From positions 124,001-188,000 of the forward strand of contig JAQBNH010000006.1 in assembly GCA_028288705.1 (NCBI GenBank): 64,000 nt of DNA, written 5' to 3'. The notes below the pieces were generated by a model that saw only the letters and a list, made by a program, of their open reading frames with translations, was not told where the DNA came from and searched no databases. This stretch comes from Ferruginibacter sp. (GTDB taxonomy: Bacteria > Bacteroidota > Bacteroidia > Chitinophagales > Chitinophagaceae). Positions 26,703 through 35,381 of this stretch are shown here, piece by piece (within the stretch, counting starts at the first letter, position 1; every line of letters begins with the position of its first letter). Both the position numbers and the translations under genes were made by a program.

Positions 26703-27053
26703 TTATACAGCAAAGCTTTCACCGCAACCGCAGCTCCTGCTCGCATTAGGATTATTGAAATAAAATCCTTTCCCATTCAGCCCATCACTGAATTCTAATT
26801 CTGTATTCACGAGGTAAAGAAAACTTTTAAGATCTGTTACGATCTTCATCCCTTTATCTTCAAACACCTGGTCCATCGGCTTTTGCTCGTTGTCGAAATC
26901 AAGTTTGTAACTGAGTCCGCTGCAACCACCGCCGACAACGCCCACGCGCAGAAAATACGACGGATCTGCGTTAACACCCGCGTCAGTCATTAACTGCTCT
27001 ACTTTCAACTTTGCCTTATCGCTGATATAAATACTATTGTCTGTTGCTACCAT
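26703..27053 (-). CDS. iscA: iron-sulfur cluster carrier, IscA/HesB family
   Basis: A-type carrier that takes newly made Fe-S clusters to target proteins. The three conserved Cys are in GGGCSGLSY and, near the C-terminus, SRSCGCGESF. Starting at ATG 27053 (MVATDNSIYISDKA) gives 116 residues, close to the family norm; an in-frame start at 27086 would add eleven residues. It is the third gene of the iscS-iscU-iscA set, 53 bases after iscU. Confidence 0.93.
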   Translation of the reverse strand: MVATDNSIYISDKAKLKVEQLMTDAGVNADPSYFLRVGVVGGGCSGLSYKLDFDNEQKPMDQVFEDKGMKIVTDLKSFLYLVNTELEFSDGLNGKGFYFNNPNASRSCGCGESFAV

Positions 27054-27106
27054 GATAAAAATGTTCAGCTGCATAAATGTTTCCATTCACACAAATGAAA
27101 AATTAA

Positions 27107-27526
27107 TTAATGAATAACGCTCTCCTCAAACTTGATCGCTTCCAAACCGTTTTTCACACGGTAATCATTGATCGCTGCTTTGATCGCATCTTCAGCCAAA
27201 ACTGAACAGTGAATTTTCACCGGTGGAAGATTTAATTCTTCTACGATCGCCATATTATCAATTTTCAGTGCTTCGTCTACGCTTTTGCCTTTTAACCATT
27301 CTGTTGCCAGGGAAGAAGATGCAATCGCTGATCCGCAACCAAAAGTTTTGAATTTAGCGTCTGTGATCATTCCGGTTGCATTATCCACTTCGATCTGCAG
27401 GCGCATTACATCTCCACATTCCGGTGCACCAACAAGGCCTGTTCCAACGCTTTTGCTGGCTTTATCCAATGTTCCTACGTTCTTAGGATTCTGGTAATGA
27501 TCAATAACTTTTTCTGAGTATGCCAT
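27107..27526 (-). CDS. iscU: iron-sulfur cluster scaffold IscU
   Basis: Scaffold on which IscS-derived sulfur and iron are built into a [2Fe-2S] cluster. The ligand Cys are at residue 37 (APECGDV), 64 (FGCGSA) and about 107 (IHCS), with the Asp in GDV that tunes cluster release. LPPVK, the recognition site for the HscA chaperone, directly precedes the last Cys; hscA and hscB are not in the window. Length (139) is normal. Confidence 0.95.
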   Translation of the reverse strand: MAYSEKVIDHYQNPKNVGTLDKASKSVGTGLVGAPECGDVMRLQIEVDNATGMITDAKFKTFGCGSAIASSSLATEWLKGKSVDEALKIDNMAIVEELNLPPVKIHCSVLAEDAIKAAINDYRVKNGLEAIKFEESVIH

Positions 27527-27595
27527 GATTGTATTTTTAGTATTGTTTTTTGCAGTACTACCTGCAATAATTATTTTTTATCGGGCGAGCAGATT

Positions 27596-28813
27596 TTAAT
27601 GAGCCGCCCATTCTATCGTATCCAGATCAATTCCTTCTTTATACATTTCCCACAACGGGCTCATCTCCCTTAGTTTGATCACCGTTTCGCTAATCGCTTT
27701 AACCGTATAGTCAATTTGCTCTTCGTTGGTAAACCTTCCAAGCCCGAAACGAAGTGAACTATGGGCAAGATCATCTCCCAGGCCTAGCGCTTTCAATACA
27801 TAACTTGGTTCAAGTGATGCAGAAGTACAGGCAGAACCCGAACTCAACGCAATGTTCTTATTAAAACCCATCAGTAAACCTTCTCCTTCCACATGTTTGA
27901 AGGAAATGTTGGAAACGTGCGGCAAACGATGTTCGCGGCTGCCGTTTACATAAGCTTCTTCAAGTAACAACAAAGCATTTTCAAGTTTGTCGCGCAATTT
28001 GCTGATCCGTTTTGTATCCGCTTCCATATCGAGCATACATAATTCACATGCTTTACCCAAACCAACAATACCCGGAACATTTAACGTTCCGCTGCGCATG
28101 CCTCTTTCGTGGCCGCCGCCGTCCATCTGCGCGGTAACTTTCACGCGTGGATTTTTACGACGGACATATAAAGCACCAACCCCTTTCGGTCCGTACATTT
28201 TATGTGCCGTAAAAGCCATCAGGTCGATGCCATCTTTGTTTACATCCACCGGGATTTTTCCAACCGCCTGGGTGGCATCCGTGAAAACCAATGCCCCATG
28301 TTTGCGGGCAATCGCACTGATCTCCCTGATCGGTTGAATCGTTCCAATTTCGTTATTAGCTAACATAATGGCGACTAAGATCGTCGTAGGTTTCATGGCC
28401 GCTTCGAGTTCTTTTAAGTTGATCAACCCTTCGCGGTCAACCTGTAAGTAGGTGACTTCACCCCCCATTTTTTCAATATGCTTGCAGGTATCAAGTACAG
28501 CCTTATGTTCAGTTGTTGCTGTTATGATATGGTTTCCTTTACTCGCATACATTTCAAAAACACCTTTTATTCCAAGATTATCCGCTTCTGTAGCACCGGA
28601 AGTAAAAATGATCTCTTTAGGATCGGCACCGATCAGTTTCGCCACCTGCTCACGTGCGTAATCTACTGCTTCCTCTGCTTCCCAACCGAATGGATGGTTG
28701 CGGCTCGCCGCATTTCCAAAATGTTCCAGGAAATAAGGTGTCATTGCCTCCAGAACCCTTGGATCCATGGGTGTAGTTGCATTATTATCAAGATAAATCG
28801 GCAATTTCAACAT
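27596..28813 (-). CDS. iscS: cysteine desulfurase IscS
   Basis: PLP enzyme that converts cysteine to alanine and passes the sulfur on as a persulfide. The PLP lysine lies in [11 protein letters not shown] and the active Cys in [14 protein letters not shown]. The N-terminus from ATG 28813 ([18 protein letters not shown]) matches the family; the in-frame start at 28852 is weaker. At 405 residues it is a group I enzyme. It heads the iscS-iscU-iscA operon, which here lacks an iscR-type regulator. A consensus -7 box lies 37 bases upstream. Confidence 0.95.
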   Translation of the reverse strand: MLKLPIYLDNNATTPMDPRVLEAMTPYFLEHFGNAASRNHPFGWEAEEAVDYAREQVAKLIGADPKEIIFTSGATEADNLGIKGVFEMYASKGNHIITATTEHKAVLDTCKHIEKMGGEVTYLQVDREGLINLKELEAAMKPTTILVAIMLANNEIGTIQPIREISAIARKHGALVFTDATQAVGKIPVDVNKDGIDLMAFTAHKMYGPKGVGALYVRRKNPRVKVTAQMDGGGHERGMRSGTLNVPGIVGLGKACELCMLDMEADTKRISKLRDKLENALLLLEEAYVNGSREHRLPHVSNISFKHVEGEGLLMGFNKNIALSSGSACTSASLEPSYVLKALGLGDDLAHSSLRFGLGRFTNEEQIDYTVKAISETVIKLREMSPLWEMYKEGIDLDTIEWAAH

Positions 28814-28849
28814 ATAATTCGTAAGATTTTTTAATGTATTCTTATAATG

Positions 28850-28857
28850 CAAATTTA
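28850..28857 (-). promoter_or_regulatory. iscS -7 element
   Basis: TAAATTTG on the minus strand matches TAnnTTTG and would start transcription about 30 bases before the iscS ATG. No clear -33 box is visible. The divergent mce element is about 75 bases away. Confidence 0.45.
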
Positions 28858-28931
28858 CTATAAAAGGTTCTATTTTAGCGATCTCATTTATAGCGGATTG
28901 TTATTTATCCGATTTCGTAAGCTTCATGTTT

Positions 28932-28939
28932 TATTTTTG
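28932..28939 (+). promoter_or_regulatory. mce -7 element, four bases before the ATG
   Basis: TATTTTTG matches the -7 consensus and is followed by four bases and then the ATG at 28944. Transcription would begin at or next to the start codon, giving a leaderless or nearly leaderless message. Confidence 0.5.
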
Positions 28940-28943
28940 TTAA

Positions 28944-29345
28944 ATGCTTAAGATTGAACATATCGGAATTGCTGTGAAACAGTTATCAGATGCCGTTCCT
29001 GTATATGAGAAACTGCTGGACACATTATGCTACAAAACGGAAACGGTGACATCGGAGAATGTTAACACCGCTTTTTTCCGGCAGGGAGGAAATAAAATAG
29101 AGTTACTGGAAAGCAGCAGCCCCAATGGCGTAATCGCAAAGTTCATCGAAAAAAAGGGTGAAGGCATCCATCATATCGCCTTCGAAGTGGCCGATATCCA
29201 TGCTGAAATGGTCAGGCTTCGCAGCGAAGGCTTTATCCTGCTGAATGAAGAACCCAAGAAAGGCGCCGATAACAAACTGGTATGTTTTCTACACCCAAAA
29301 GCCACAAACGGTGTATTGGTAGAACTTTGCCAGGAAATTAAGTAA
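28944..29345 (+). CDS. mce: methylmalonyl-CoA epimerase
   Basis: Interconverts (2R)- and (2S)-methylmalonyl-CoA, linking propionate metabolism to the B12 mutase. It is a 133-residue vicinal-oxygen-chelate protein: HIGIAVKQLSDAVPVYE supplies the first metal His, GIHHIAFEV the second, and LVELCQE the C-terminal Glu. The free-standing B12 domain at 8748 may belong to the same pathway. It overlaps the end of the convergent MBL gene by eight bases. Confidence 0.92.
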   Translation: MLKIEHIGIAVKQLSDAVPVYEKLLDTLCYKTETVTSENVNTAFFRQGGNKIELLESSSPNGVIAKFIEKKGEGIHHIAFEVADIHAEMVRLRSEGFILLNEEPKKGADNKLVCFLHPKATNGVLVELCQEIK

Positions 29346-29976
29346 GGAACGGGTTTTCCTTTTTCTCCACCCCGATCGTTGTTGCCTGCCCGTGACCACT
29401 AAAGACTTTTGTGGCATCATCCAGCGTAAACAATTGCTCCCGGATGCTTTTTAATAGTGTTTTATAGTCACCCCCCGGTAAATCAGTTCGGCCAATGCTG
29501 TGATAAAATAGCGCATCCCCACTTATGACGAACTGATCTTTACGGGAATAGAATGCCAGGCTTGCGGGACTATGACCAGGTACAAGCAACACTTCCAGTT
29601 CATCTTCACCGATGGCCAGCTTCTGCCCTTCTGCTAGAAATTGCAATTCACCTGCATAATTATCAAAAGGCATATTGTACATCAACCCGCTGGCGGTGGC
29701 AAAATCCAAAACAGGCTTTTCACCCTCGTGGATCTGTAGTTCCAGGTCATATTTTTCTGCCACGAACTTATTTCCGAAAACATGATCCAGATGACAATGC
29801 GTATTAAGCAGCATTTGAGGTGTGAGGCCGGTCTCCTCAATAAACGCTGCCAGTGTTTCCTTCTCCTCATCAAAATAACATCCGGGATCAATAATCACGC
29901 ATTGTTTGAACTCATTGTAAAGGATATACGTATTTTCCTGTATCGGGCTAAACACGAAAGATTTCACCTGCAGCAT
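29338..29976 (-). CDS. MBL-fold metallo-hydrolase (glyoxalase II-like)
   Basis: A 212-residue metallo-beta-lactamase-fold hydrolase. The di-metal motif is NTHCHLDHVFGN; further ligands are in VPGHSPASLAFY, SGDALFYHSIGRTDLPGGD (bridging Asp) and FSGHGQATTIG. The SIGRTDLPGGD block is typical of the short glyoxalase II-like subgroup rather than of beta-lactamases. It probably cleaves a thioester, but the substrate is not defined by sequence. Starts at ATG 29976. Confidence 0.88.
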   Translation of the reverse strand: MLQVKSFVFSPIQENTYILYNEFKQCVIIDPGCYFDEEKETLAAFIEETGLTPQMLLNTHCHLDHVFGNKFVAEKYDLELQIHEGEKPVLDFATASGLMYNMPFDNYAGELQFLAEGQKLAIGEDELEVLLVPGHSPASLAFYSRKDQFVISGDALFYHSIGRTDLPGGDYKTLLKSIREQLFTLDDATKVFSGHGQATTIGVEKKENPFLT

Positions 29977-30132
29977 ATCTTGGTTTTATTTAAGAATCAT
30001 TTCGGGCCGTTAGTTGACCGCTAAAAAAAAGGGTAAATGTTAAGATGTAAATGGCAGCCTAAGACCTGCCAAAAAAAAACCGTTATAACAGATGAAACAA
30101 TTAATTTTAATACTCAATATCAATTTTTTAGT

Positions 30133-33100
30133 ATGGCAAAGTTCAGCAGAATAATTTTCATTTCCGCACTTACCTTTTTTGTTTCTTTTTCTGCTGTCGC
30201 ACAGGTAAATTCCGTGCAATTTGGTAAAAACCGGCTGCAATTTAAAAAGTTCAAATGGCAGTACTATCAAACCAAAAATTTCAATGTTTATTTTAATGAA
30301 GGCGGCCAGGAGCTGGCGAAATTCGTTGCCCAGGCTGCTGAAAAAGAACTTCCACAACTGGAAGCTGCCGCTGAATATAGCCTGCAACGCCGAGCAAACG
30401 TGATCCTATATAATCAGTTCGCAGATATGCAGCAAACAAATGTTGGACTCGATGCCGACATCATCAATACCGGCGGGGTAACGCGGCTTGTGAACAATAA
30501 GATGCTTGTGTATTTCGACGCCAACCATGCCAACCTGAAACGCCAGATCCGCCAGGGCATCGCGGATATTATCACCAAAAATGTGTTGTTTGGCGACGAT
30601 CTTGGGGAAGTGGCAGGCAATCAAACCTTATTGGATCTGCCTGTTTGGCTAACGGATGGTTATGTTGCTTACCTCGGTGAAAATTGGAGCACAGATCTTG
30701 ATGATGAATTAAAAAGCGAGATACTCAGTGGCAATTACAATAAATTTTCTTCACTGGCATTTGAAAAACCATTACTGGCCGGACATGCGTTCTGGTATTT
30801 TATCGAAGAGAAATACAAGAAGGAGAATGTGACTTACTTTCTTTACCTCGCCCGGGTTTATAAAAACCTGAATAAAGCCAGTCAGCAAATCACAAAGAAA
30901 AAGTTTAAAGACTTGCTGGTAGAATTTATGGAATACCAAAACGATAAGTATTACAAAGACATTGCGCGGAGGAAAGCTTATCCGAAAGGGAATTATATTG
31001 AAGGATTTGACATCAGCAAACGACTGAACTACTATCGTTTTAATGTTAACCCGCTTAAAAAGAACAGTTCCTTCGTGGTAACACAATACAAAAAAGGTAT
31101 CGTTCGTGTGTTGCTCAGCGAAGATTTTGAGTACCGTACATTGTTGAAATATGGCGTGCGTACGCTGGAAAACCAGGTAAACCCGCATTACCCGATGATG
31201 GCCTGGGATCCTAAGGGCACAAGGATCTCCGTGATCTACGTGGAAGAAGGACGGCTTAAATTATTCGTGTATGATGTGGTGCTGAACATGAAGCAATACA
31301 AAATTGATCTTACCGATAAATTTGACCAGATCGAAGATGTGAAGTATATGCTTGATAGCCGTACGTTATTGCTTTCCGCAGTAAAAAATGGCCACACAGA
31401 TATTTACACTTTTAATATAGAAAATGAGAAGGTAAAACAGATCACCAACGACGTGTATGACGATCTTGACGCCTCCTTTGTTGCATTTCCAAACAAGACA
31501 GGAATTATTTTTAGCAGTAACCGGCCAACAACTTATGCAAAAGGCGGCGACACTTCCCTGCCGAGCGATAATCGCTATAATGTTTTCCTGGTAACAGACT
31601 TTGGTGATAAACCAGAGTTGAACCAAATAACGCAGTTATCCAATTTAAAATATGGTAATGCACGTTTCCCGATGCAGTACAACCAAAACCATTTTACTTT
31701 TATCAGCGATGAAAATGGTGTGGGCAACAGGTACGCAGGTTTTTTCACAACCGCAAAAGCCGGGCTTGATACATTAGTCCTGATCGGTGATGATATCCTG
31801 CGCAATCCTTCTGCAAAAGATGTAGACAGTACCTTGCGCGCGTACAAAAAGACCGATGTGGATTCGATCGCAGTCGTGTCTGTTTCTTCAGATTCTGCAT
31901 ACAGCTTTCCTATCACGAATTATCAAAGCAGTGTGGCAGAGACAAGGATCGCCGGTGACAATAACCAGGTGAGTGAAGTCACAAGGCAAAGCGACGAAAA
32001 GATCTTGTACAAACTAAAAATTGATGAAAACACGCTGTATAAAAGAAACGTGTCTGCCCAGCCAACCGAGTACGCAAAGAAAATGATGCGTGAAAGCAGG
32101 CTCACGACAGTAGTACCGGGAAGCAAAATAGTTTCGCCTGTTTTGAAGGCCGACAGCATCAAAACAAATGATCTTTTTCAAAATGAGTTTGGCAATGAAA
32201 AACTTGATTCCAGCAAGATCGGGTTAACGGTGCCTTCTGTGGATCCCAATGAAGAATCCGTGCTGCAGTCTGCAAGATTGTATAAATATAAACCGCTGAA
32301 ATTCTCCGCGGATTTTGGGTCTCTGGGATTTACCAATTCGATCCTGATCAACCGCTACCAGCCATATGCAGGGGGCGCAGGCCCGGTGCAACTCAATAGC
32401 AGTACGCCTTTGAACGGGCTTATTCGTTTAGGCACATCAGACCTGATGGAAGATATTAAGGTGATCGGCGCGTACAAGCTAAGTACAAATTTGAAAGACA
32501 ACGAATGGATGATCGGATATCAAAATTACAAACGCCGCATTGATTGGGGCCTGATGTATTATCGTAATGTTCAATCCAACGATGTGAACCTCGTTGATCA
32601 AAGTGGCGCTACGATCGGTACATACCCAGGAAAGACATTTACAAATCTATACCAGGCGAGTATCAGCTATCCGTTTGATGTTGCGAAAAGCATTCGCTTT
32701 AATACCGGTATCCGTTCTGACAAGCAGGCCCTGTTGTCGGTGGATCCGTTCAGTGCTTCCCTGGAAGATCAAAAAACATTATATTCTGTTTCTCATTTGG
32801 AATTTGTGTATGACAACAGTTTAAATCCCGCGATGAATATCTGGAACGGGTTGCGTTATAAAGTTTTTGCAGACTGGAACAGGCAGGTAAATAAAATCAA
32901 GTTTGCGGATGGGCCAAATACGTTCAACCTGGGATTTGATGCAAGATATTATTACCCTATCTACCGCAATTTTATTTGGGCAGGTCGTGCAGCAGGAGAC
33001 TTTAGTTTTGGCAGCCAGAAATTCATCTATTATCTCGGAGGTGTTGATGGCTGGCTGATGTTTGGCCCGAATCAAAAAATTAACCCGACAACAGGAGCAG

Positions 33101-33588
33101 TTGGCAGGGAACGTTATTTTAATTCTACGAATCGACCGGCAACAGACCAGGCATATTCTTTCCAAAGCCTTGCTGTAAATATGCGCGGATATATCCAAAA
33201 CATTGCAAACGGAAATAATGCCGTGGTGATCAATAGTGAATTCCGTTTACCGGTGCTGTCCACGTTCTTTGATAAAACGGTAAACAATGCATTCCTGCGT
33301 AATTTTATGCTGGTGCAATTCACCGATTTTGGAACGGCATGGAACGGAGGCTATAACACAATTAAACGCCCGGAAGTTTTGTATAATACGCCCGACGCAA
33401 ATGGAAACCCGGGCGCAGTAACGGTAAGAAAAAAAGCCGGCGGTGTTGGCCCGTTTGCCGGGGGGTATGGTTTTGGTGCGAGAAGTACGCTGCTAGGATA
33501 TTTCCTGAAGTTTGATGCTGGCTGGCCTATGAGCGGCTTCTTTAAAGGGAAGCCGGTGATGTATTTTGCACTTGGCCTCGACTTCTAA
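30133..33588 (+). CDS. large outer-membrane protein: peptidase-MA-like, beta-propeller and BamA-like barrel
   Basis: A 1151-residue protein from ATG 30133 (an in-frame ATG at 30037 lies upstream of the signal peptide). In order: signal peptide to VAQ (about 23); a gluzincin-like region (about 24-290) with LPVWLTDGYVAYLGEN and GHAFWYFIEEKY but no HExxH; a TolB-type propeller (about 330-560, with GIIFSSNRP); a Ser/Asp-rich linker; and a surface-antigen-type barrel from about 740 that ends in ALGLDF with terminal Phe. The absence of HExxH suggests the N-terminal domain no longer cuts peptides. Such tripartite proteins are conserved in Bacteroidota without known function; assembly or sensing at the outer membrane is a guess. 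Confidence 0.8.
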   Translation: MAKFSRIIFISALTFFVSFSAVAQVNSVQFGKNRLQFKKFKWQYYQTKNFNVYFNEGGQELAKFVAQAAEKELPQLEAAAEYSLQRRANVILYNQFADMQQTNVGLDADIINTGGVTRLVNNKMLVYFDANHANLKRQIRQGIADIITKNVLFGDDLGEVAGNQTLLDLPVWLTDGYVAYLGENWSTDLDDELKSEILSGNYNKFSSLAFEKPLLAGHAFWYFIEEKYKKENVTYFLYLARVYKNLNKASQQITKKKFKDLLVEFMEYQNDKYYKDIARRKAYPKGNYIEGFDISKRLNYYRFNVNPLKKNSSFVVTQYKKGIVRVLLSEDFEYRTLLKYGVRTLENQVNPHYPMMAWDPKGTRISVIYVEEGRLKLFVYDVVLNMKQYKIDLTDKFDQIEDVKYMLDSRTLLLSAVKNGHTDIYTFNIENEKVKQITNDVYDDLDASFVAFPNKTGIIFSSNRPTTYAKGGDTSLPSDNRYNVFLVTDFGDKPELNQITQLSNLKYGNARFPMQYNQNHFTFISDENGVGNRYAGFFTTAKAGLDTLVLIGDDILRNPSAKDVDSTLRAYKKTDVDSIAVVSVSSDSAYSFPITNYQSSVAETRIAGDNNQVSEVTRQSDEKILYKLKIDENTLYKRNVSAQPTEYAKKMMRESRLTTVVPGSKIVSPVLKADSIKTNDLFQNEFGNEKLDSSKIGLTVPSVDPNEESVLQSARLYKYKPLKFSADFGSLGFTNSILINRYQPYAGGAGPVQLNSSTPLNGLIRLGTSDLMEDIKVIGAYKLSTNLKDNEWMIGYQNYKRRIDWGLMYYRNVQSNDVNLVDQSGATIGTYPGKTFTNLYQASISYPFDVAKSIRFNTGIRSDKQALLSVDPFSASLEDQKTLYSVSHLEFVYDNSLNPAMNIWNGLRYKVFADWNRQVNKIKFADGPNTFNLGFDARYYYPIYRNFIWAGRAAGDFSFGSQKFIYYLGGVDGWLMFGPNQKINPTTGAVGRERYFNSTNRPATDQAYSFQSLAVNMRGYIQNIANGNNAVVINSEFRLPVLSTFFDKTVNNAFLRNFMLVQFTDFGTAWNGGYNTIKRPEVLYNTPDANGNPGAVTVRKKAGGVGPFAGGYGFGARSTLLGYFLKFDAGWPMSGFFKGKPVMYFALGLDF

Positions 33589-33612
33589 ATAACTTTGAAA
33601 TAATAATTAAGA

Positions 33613-33645
33613 AATACCGGGTTTATCGCCCGGTATTTTTGTTTT
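33613..33645 (+). terminator. terminator lying inside the convergent gene
   Basis: AATACCGGG (33613-33621) pairs with CCCGGTATT (33629-33637) and a T-rich tract follows. The stem covers the stop and last codons of the minus-strand DUF1361 gene, which ends at 33623, so one sequence is both terminator and code. Confidence 0.85.
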
Positions 33646-34285
33646 CAGAAATAGCCAGCGGTAAGATCTTCATGGAAAAATAAAGCAGTGAATAGATCGC
33701 CGTAAATATCACCGTGATGGCCCATGTCCTTACATTGTCAATAGGAGAACTGATGTAGCTGAAAATATTCAATCCAAGTGCTAAAGGGTTGTTGATCACG
33801 TCCCAGCTATTCCAGCGATCAAATCTTCCCAGGTAAACGCCAAATGAGGAAAGAAATAATATTAGTGGCACGGACAAGGTCACGCTCAGTGGCCGGAAAT
33901 ACTTCCTTAGAAAACGCTCCGCTCTTCGCAATGAAACAAATGCCAGTAAAATTCCCACGAAGGAAGAAGCAAATAACAATACCGCATCGTACCAAGCCGG
34001 CATCGCCGAAGCTTCCTGGAGATGAATCAGGTCTGTTACGATATACAATGCATTAGGGAAAAATAACAGCCAGCTGGCAAACAGGAAAAGCTTTTTCCAG
34101 GTCTGTTTTTTTTGAACGTAGGTGAAATAATTACTCAGCACGTAAGGTATCCATCCCAGGAAGATATTCCAGGCAAGCGATAGATAATATGGACTTCCAG
34201 TAAAATAAATTCGAAATGCAATCATGGTTCCAATGAAGGCAAAAAATAAAAACAGCAGTTTATCAAATGAATTAAAGTATTTCAT
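33623..34285 (-). CDS. DUF1361 membrane protein
   Basis: A 220-residue protein with about six helices. Family landmarks are LFFPNALYIVTDLIHL, WYDAVLLFASSFVGI and GVYLGRFDRWNSWDV. No function is established for DUF1361. It is the last gene of the seven-gene reverse run that starts at 38319 and follows the DgkA-type gene by eight bases. The C-terminal codons overlap a terminator for the opposite strand. Confidence 0.88.
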   Translation of the reverse strand: MKYFNSFDKLLFLFFAFIGTMIAFRIYFTGSPYYLSLAWNIFLGWIPYVLSNYFTYVQKKQTWKKLFLFASWLLFFPNALYIVTDLIHLQEASAMPAWYDAVLLFASSFVGILLAFVSLRRAERFLRKYFRPLSVTLSVPLILFLSSFGVYLGRFDRWNSWDVINNPLALGLNIFSYISSPIDNVRTWAITVIFTAIYSLLYFSMKILPLAISENKNTGR

Positions 34286-34293
34286 AGATCGTA

Positions 34294-34647
34294 TTAAAAG
34301 AGTTTAAGTATGTGAGGAAAGAAAATGATCAGTCCGCAAATGAAAGAGATGAACGCCGCTATCAGCACTGCGCCTGCAGCAATATCCTTGATCAGTTTAA
34401 TTGTAGCATGCAGACCAGGATGAACCAGATCGCATAATTTTTCAATAGCGCTGTTCATCATTTCCAGGCATAATACCAGGGCAACACAAATGAGGATGAC
34501 TATCCATTCTATTTTAGAAAATTGAAAATAAATTCCCATCACAGTTACAAACAAAGCAATAATGAGCTGGATACGAAAATTTGCTTCACGTAAAATAAAT
34601 TGTTTGATACCGCTGATAGCAAATCCTAAGGAATGAATAAATCGCAT
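34294..34647 (-). CDS. diacylglycerol kinase / undecaprenol kinase family (DgkA)
   Basis: A 117-residue inner-membrane lipid kinase with three helices. The catalytic block CLEMMNSAIEKLCDLVHPG contains the conserved Glu and the ExxNSAIExxxD pattern, followed by IKLIKDIAAGAVLIAAF. In Gram-positive bacteria relatives phosphorylate undecaprenol, in E. coli diacylglycerol; the substrate here cannot be told. It could recycle a lipid carrier or product for the envelope operon in which it sits. Confidence 0.9.
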   Translation of the reverse strand: MRFIHSLGFAISGIKQFILREANFRIQLIIALFVTVMGIYFQFSKIEWIVILICVALVLCLEMMNSAIEKLCDLVHPGLHATIKLIKDIAAGAVLIAAFISFICGLIIFFPHILKLF

Positions 34648-34660
34648 AGCCTGATTTTTA

Positions 34661-34885
34661 TTATGAAGGAAGACTGGTTTTATCAGCTACCCATTTCCAC
34701 CAGAATGCGGTGCAGCTGCCATAGATGAAATTACTATATAATTCATCCGTGACAGAATGTACATTGCGGTCGTTTGCTATAATGATGGGGATCATAAAAA
34801 GAACCGCGAGTGCTGTTACCATAAAACCTGCAGGATGCACGGGCAGATATAACCAGCCTTTTCTTTTAAACCAGATTTGTTTCAT
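34661..34885 (-). CDS. small membrane protein of unknown function
   Basis: A 74-residue protein starting MKQIWFKRKGWLYLPVHPAG, followed by one clear helix (about 20-37) and a second weaker one at about 50-65. The Trp-rich, basic N-terminus resembles small proteins I recall from related genomes, but no domain name applies. Tight spacing (12 and 13 bases to its neighbours) supports it as a real operon member rather than a chance frame. Confidence 0.65.
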   Translation of the reverse strand: MKQIWFKRKGWLYLPVHPAGFMVTALAVLFMIPIIIANDRNVHSVTDELYSNFIYGSCTAFWWKWVADKTSLPS

Positions 34886-34896
34886 AACAACGATTC

Positions 34897-35379
34897 TTAT
34901 TTAACTGAATTTATTTTCGCCTGCAGCGCTACAGTTGGTTCGTGTAAAAGCTCAAACCATTGCCAGTGGCTGATAGACGCAGCTTTGCTTCCACGACGAA
35001 ACGCGCGAATGAAGATGCTCCAATGTTCAGGCATGGTGATAAAGCCGTAAAGCACCGTGGCTAGAACCGGAAAAGAAAGATGCCTGTTACCGAGCATAAA
35101 GCATTGCAGGCATACTTCTCCATCATCGGTGGTGTCGTAACTGAGCAGGATATGCTTGATATCATGCTTTGCATAATAAGGCAGCAGATCCAACCGCTTA
35201 TATTGTAAAAAAACGCCCAGCGCTTTACCCAGTGTTCCGCTTTCAAAGGCATGTAATTGTTCCATAGTGCAGGGAAACAGTTCGGGTTTACGGATCATTT
35301 TCAAAACGGGGAGGGCCATCTTGTGTGTGAGGTACACGAGTAATGCTGAGCGAATTTTTACAAAGAAATGATAGATCAT
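34897..35379 (-). CDS. COQ4-like protein
   Basis: A 160-residue protein whose centre carries the exact COQ4 metal motif HDxxHx11E: His72-Asp73-x-x-His76 and Glu88 (KHDIKHILLSYDTTDDGE). COQ4 in mitochondria and proteobacteria is needed for ubiquinone synthesis and has been linked to benzoquinone ring oxidative decarboxylation. Bacteroidota normally use menaquinone, so this member probably has another small lipid-like substrate (inference). Outside the motif similarity to COQ4 is weak to the eye. It starts two bases after creD and belongs to the envelope operon. Confidence 0.65.
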   Translation of the reverse strand: MIYHFFVKIRSALLVYLTHKMALPVLKMIRKPELFPCTMEQLHAFESGTLGKALGVFLQYKRLDLLPYYAKHDIKHILLSYDTTDDGEVCLQCFMLGNRHLSFPVLATVLYGFITMPEHWSIFIRAFRRGSKAASISHWQWFELLHEPTVALQAKINSVK

Positions 35380-35381
35380 GA

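Noticed and set aside
34897-35379. COQ4-like gene as evidence of ubiquinone synthesis
   Set aside because: No other ubiquinone gene is in the window and the phylum normally uses menaquinone; only the metal motif is claimed.
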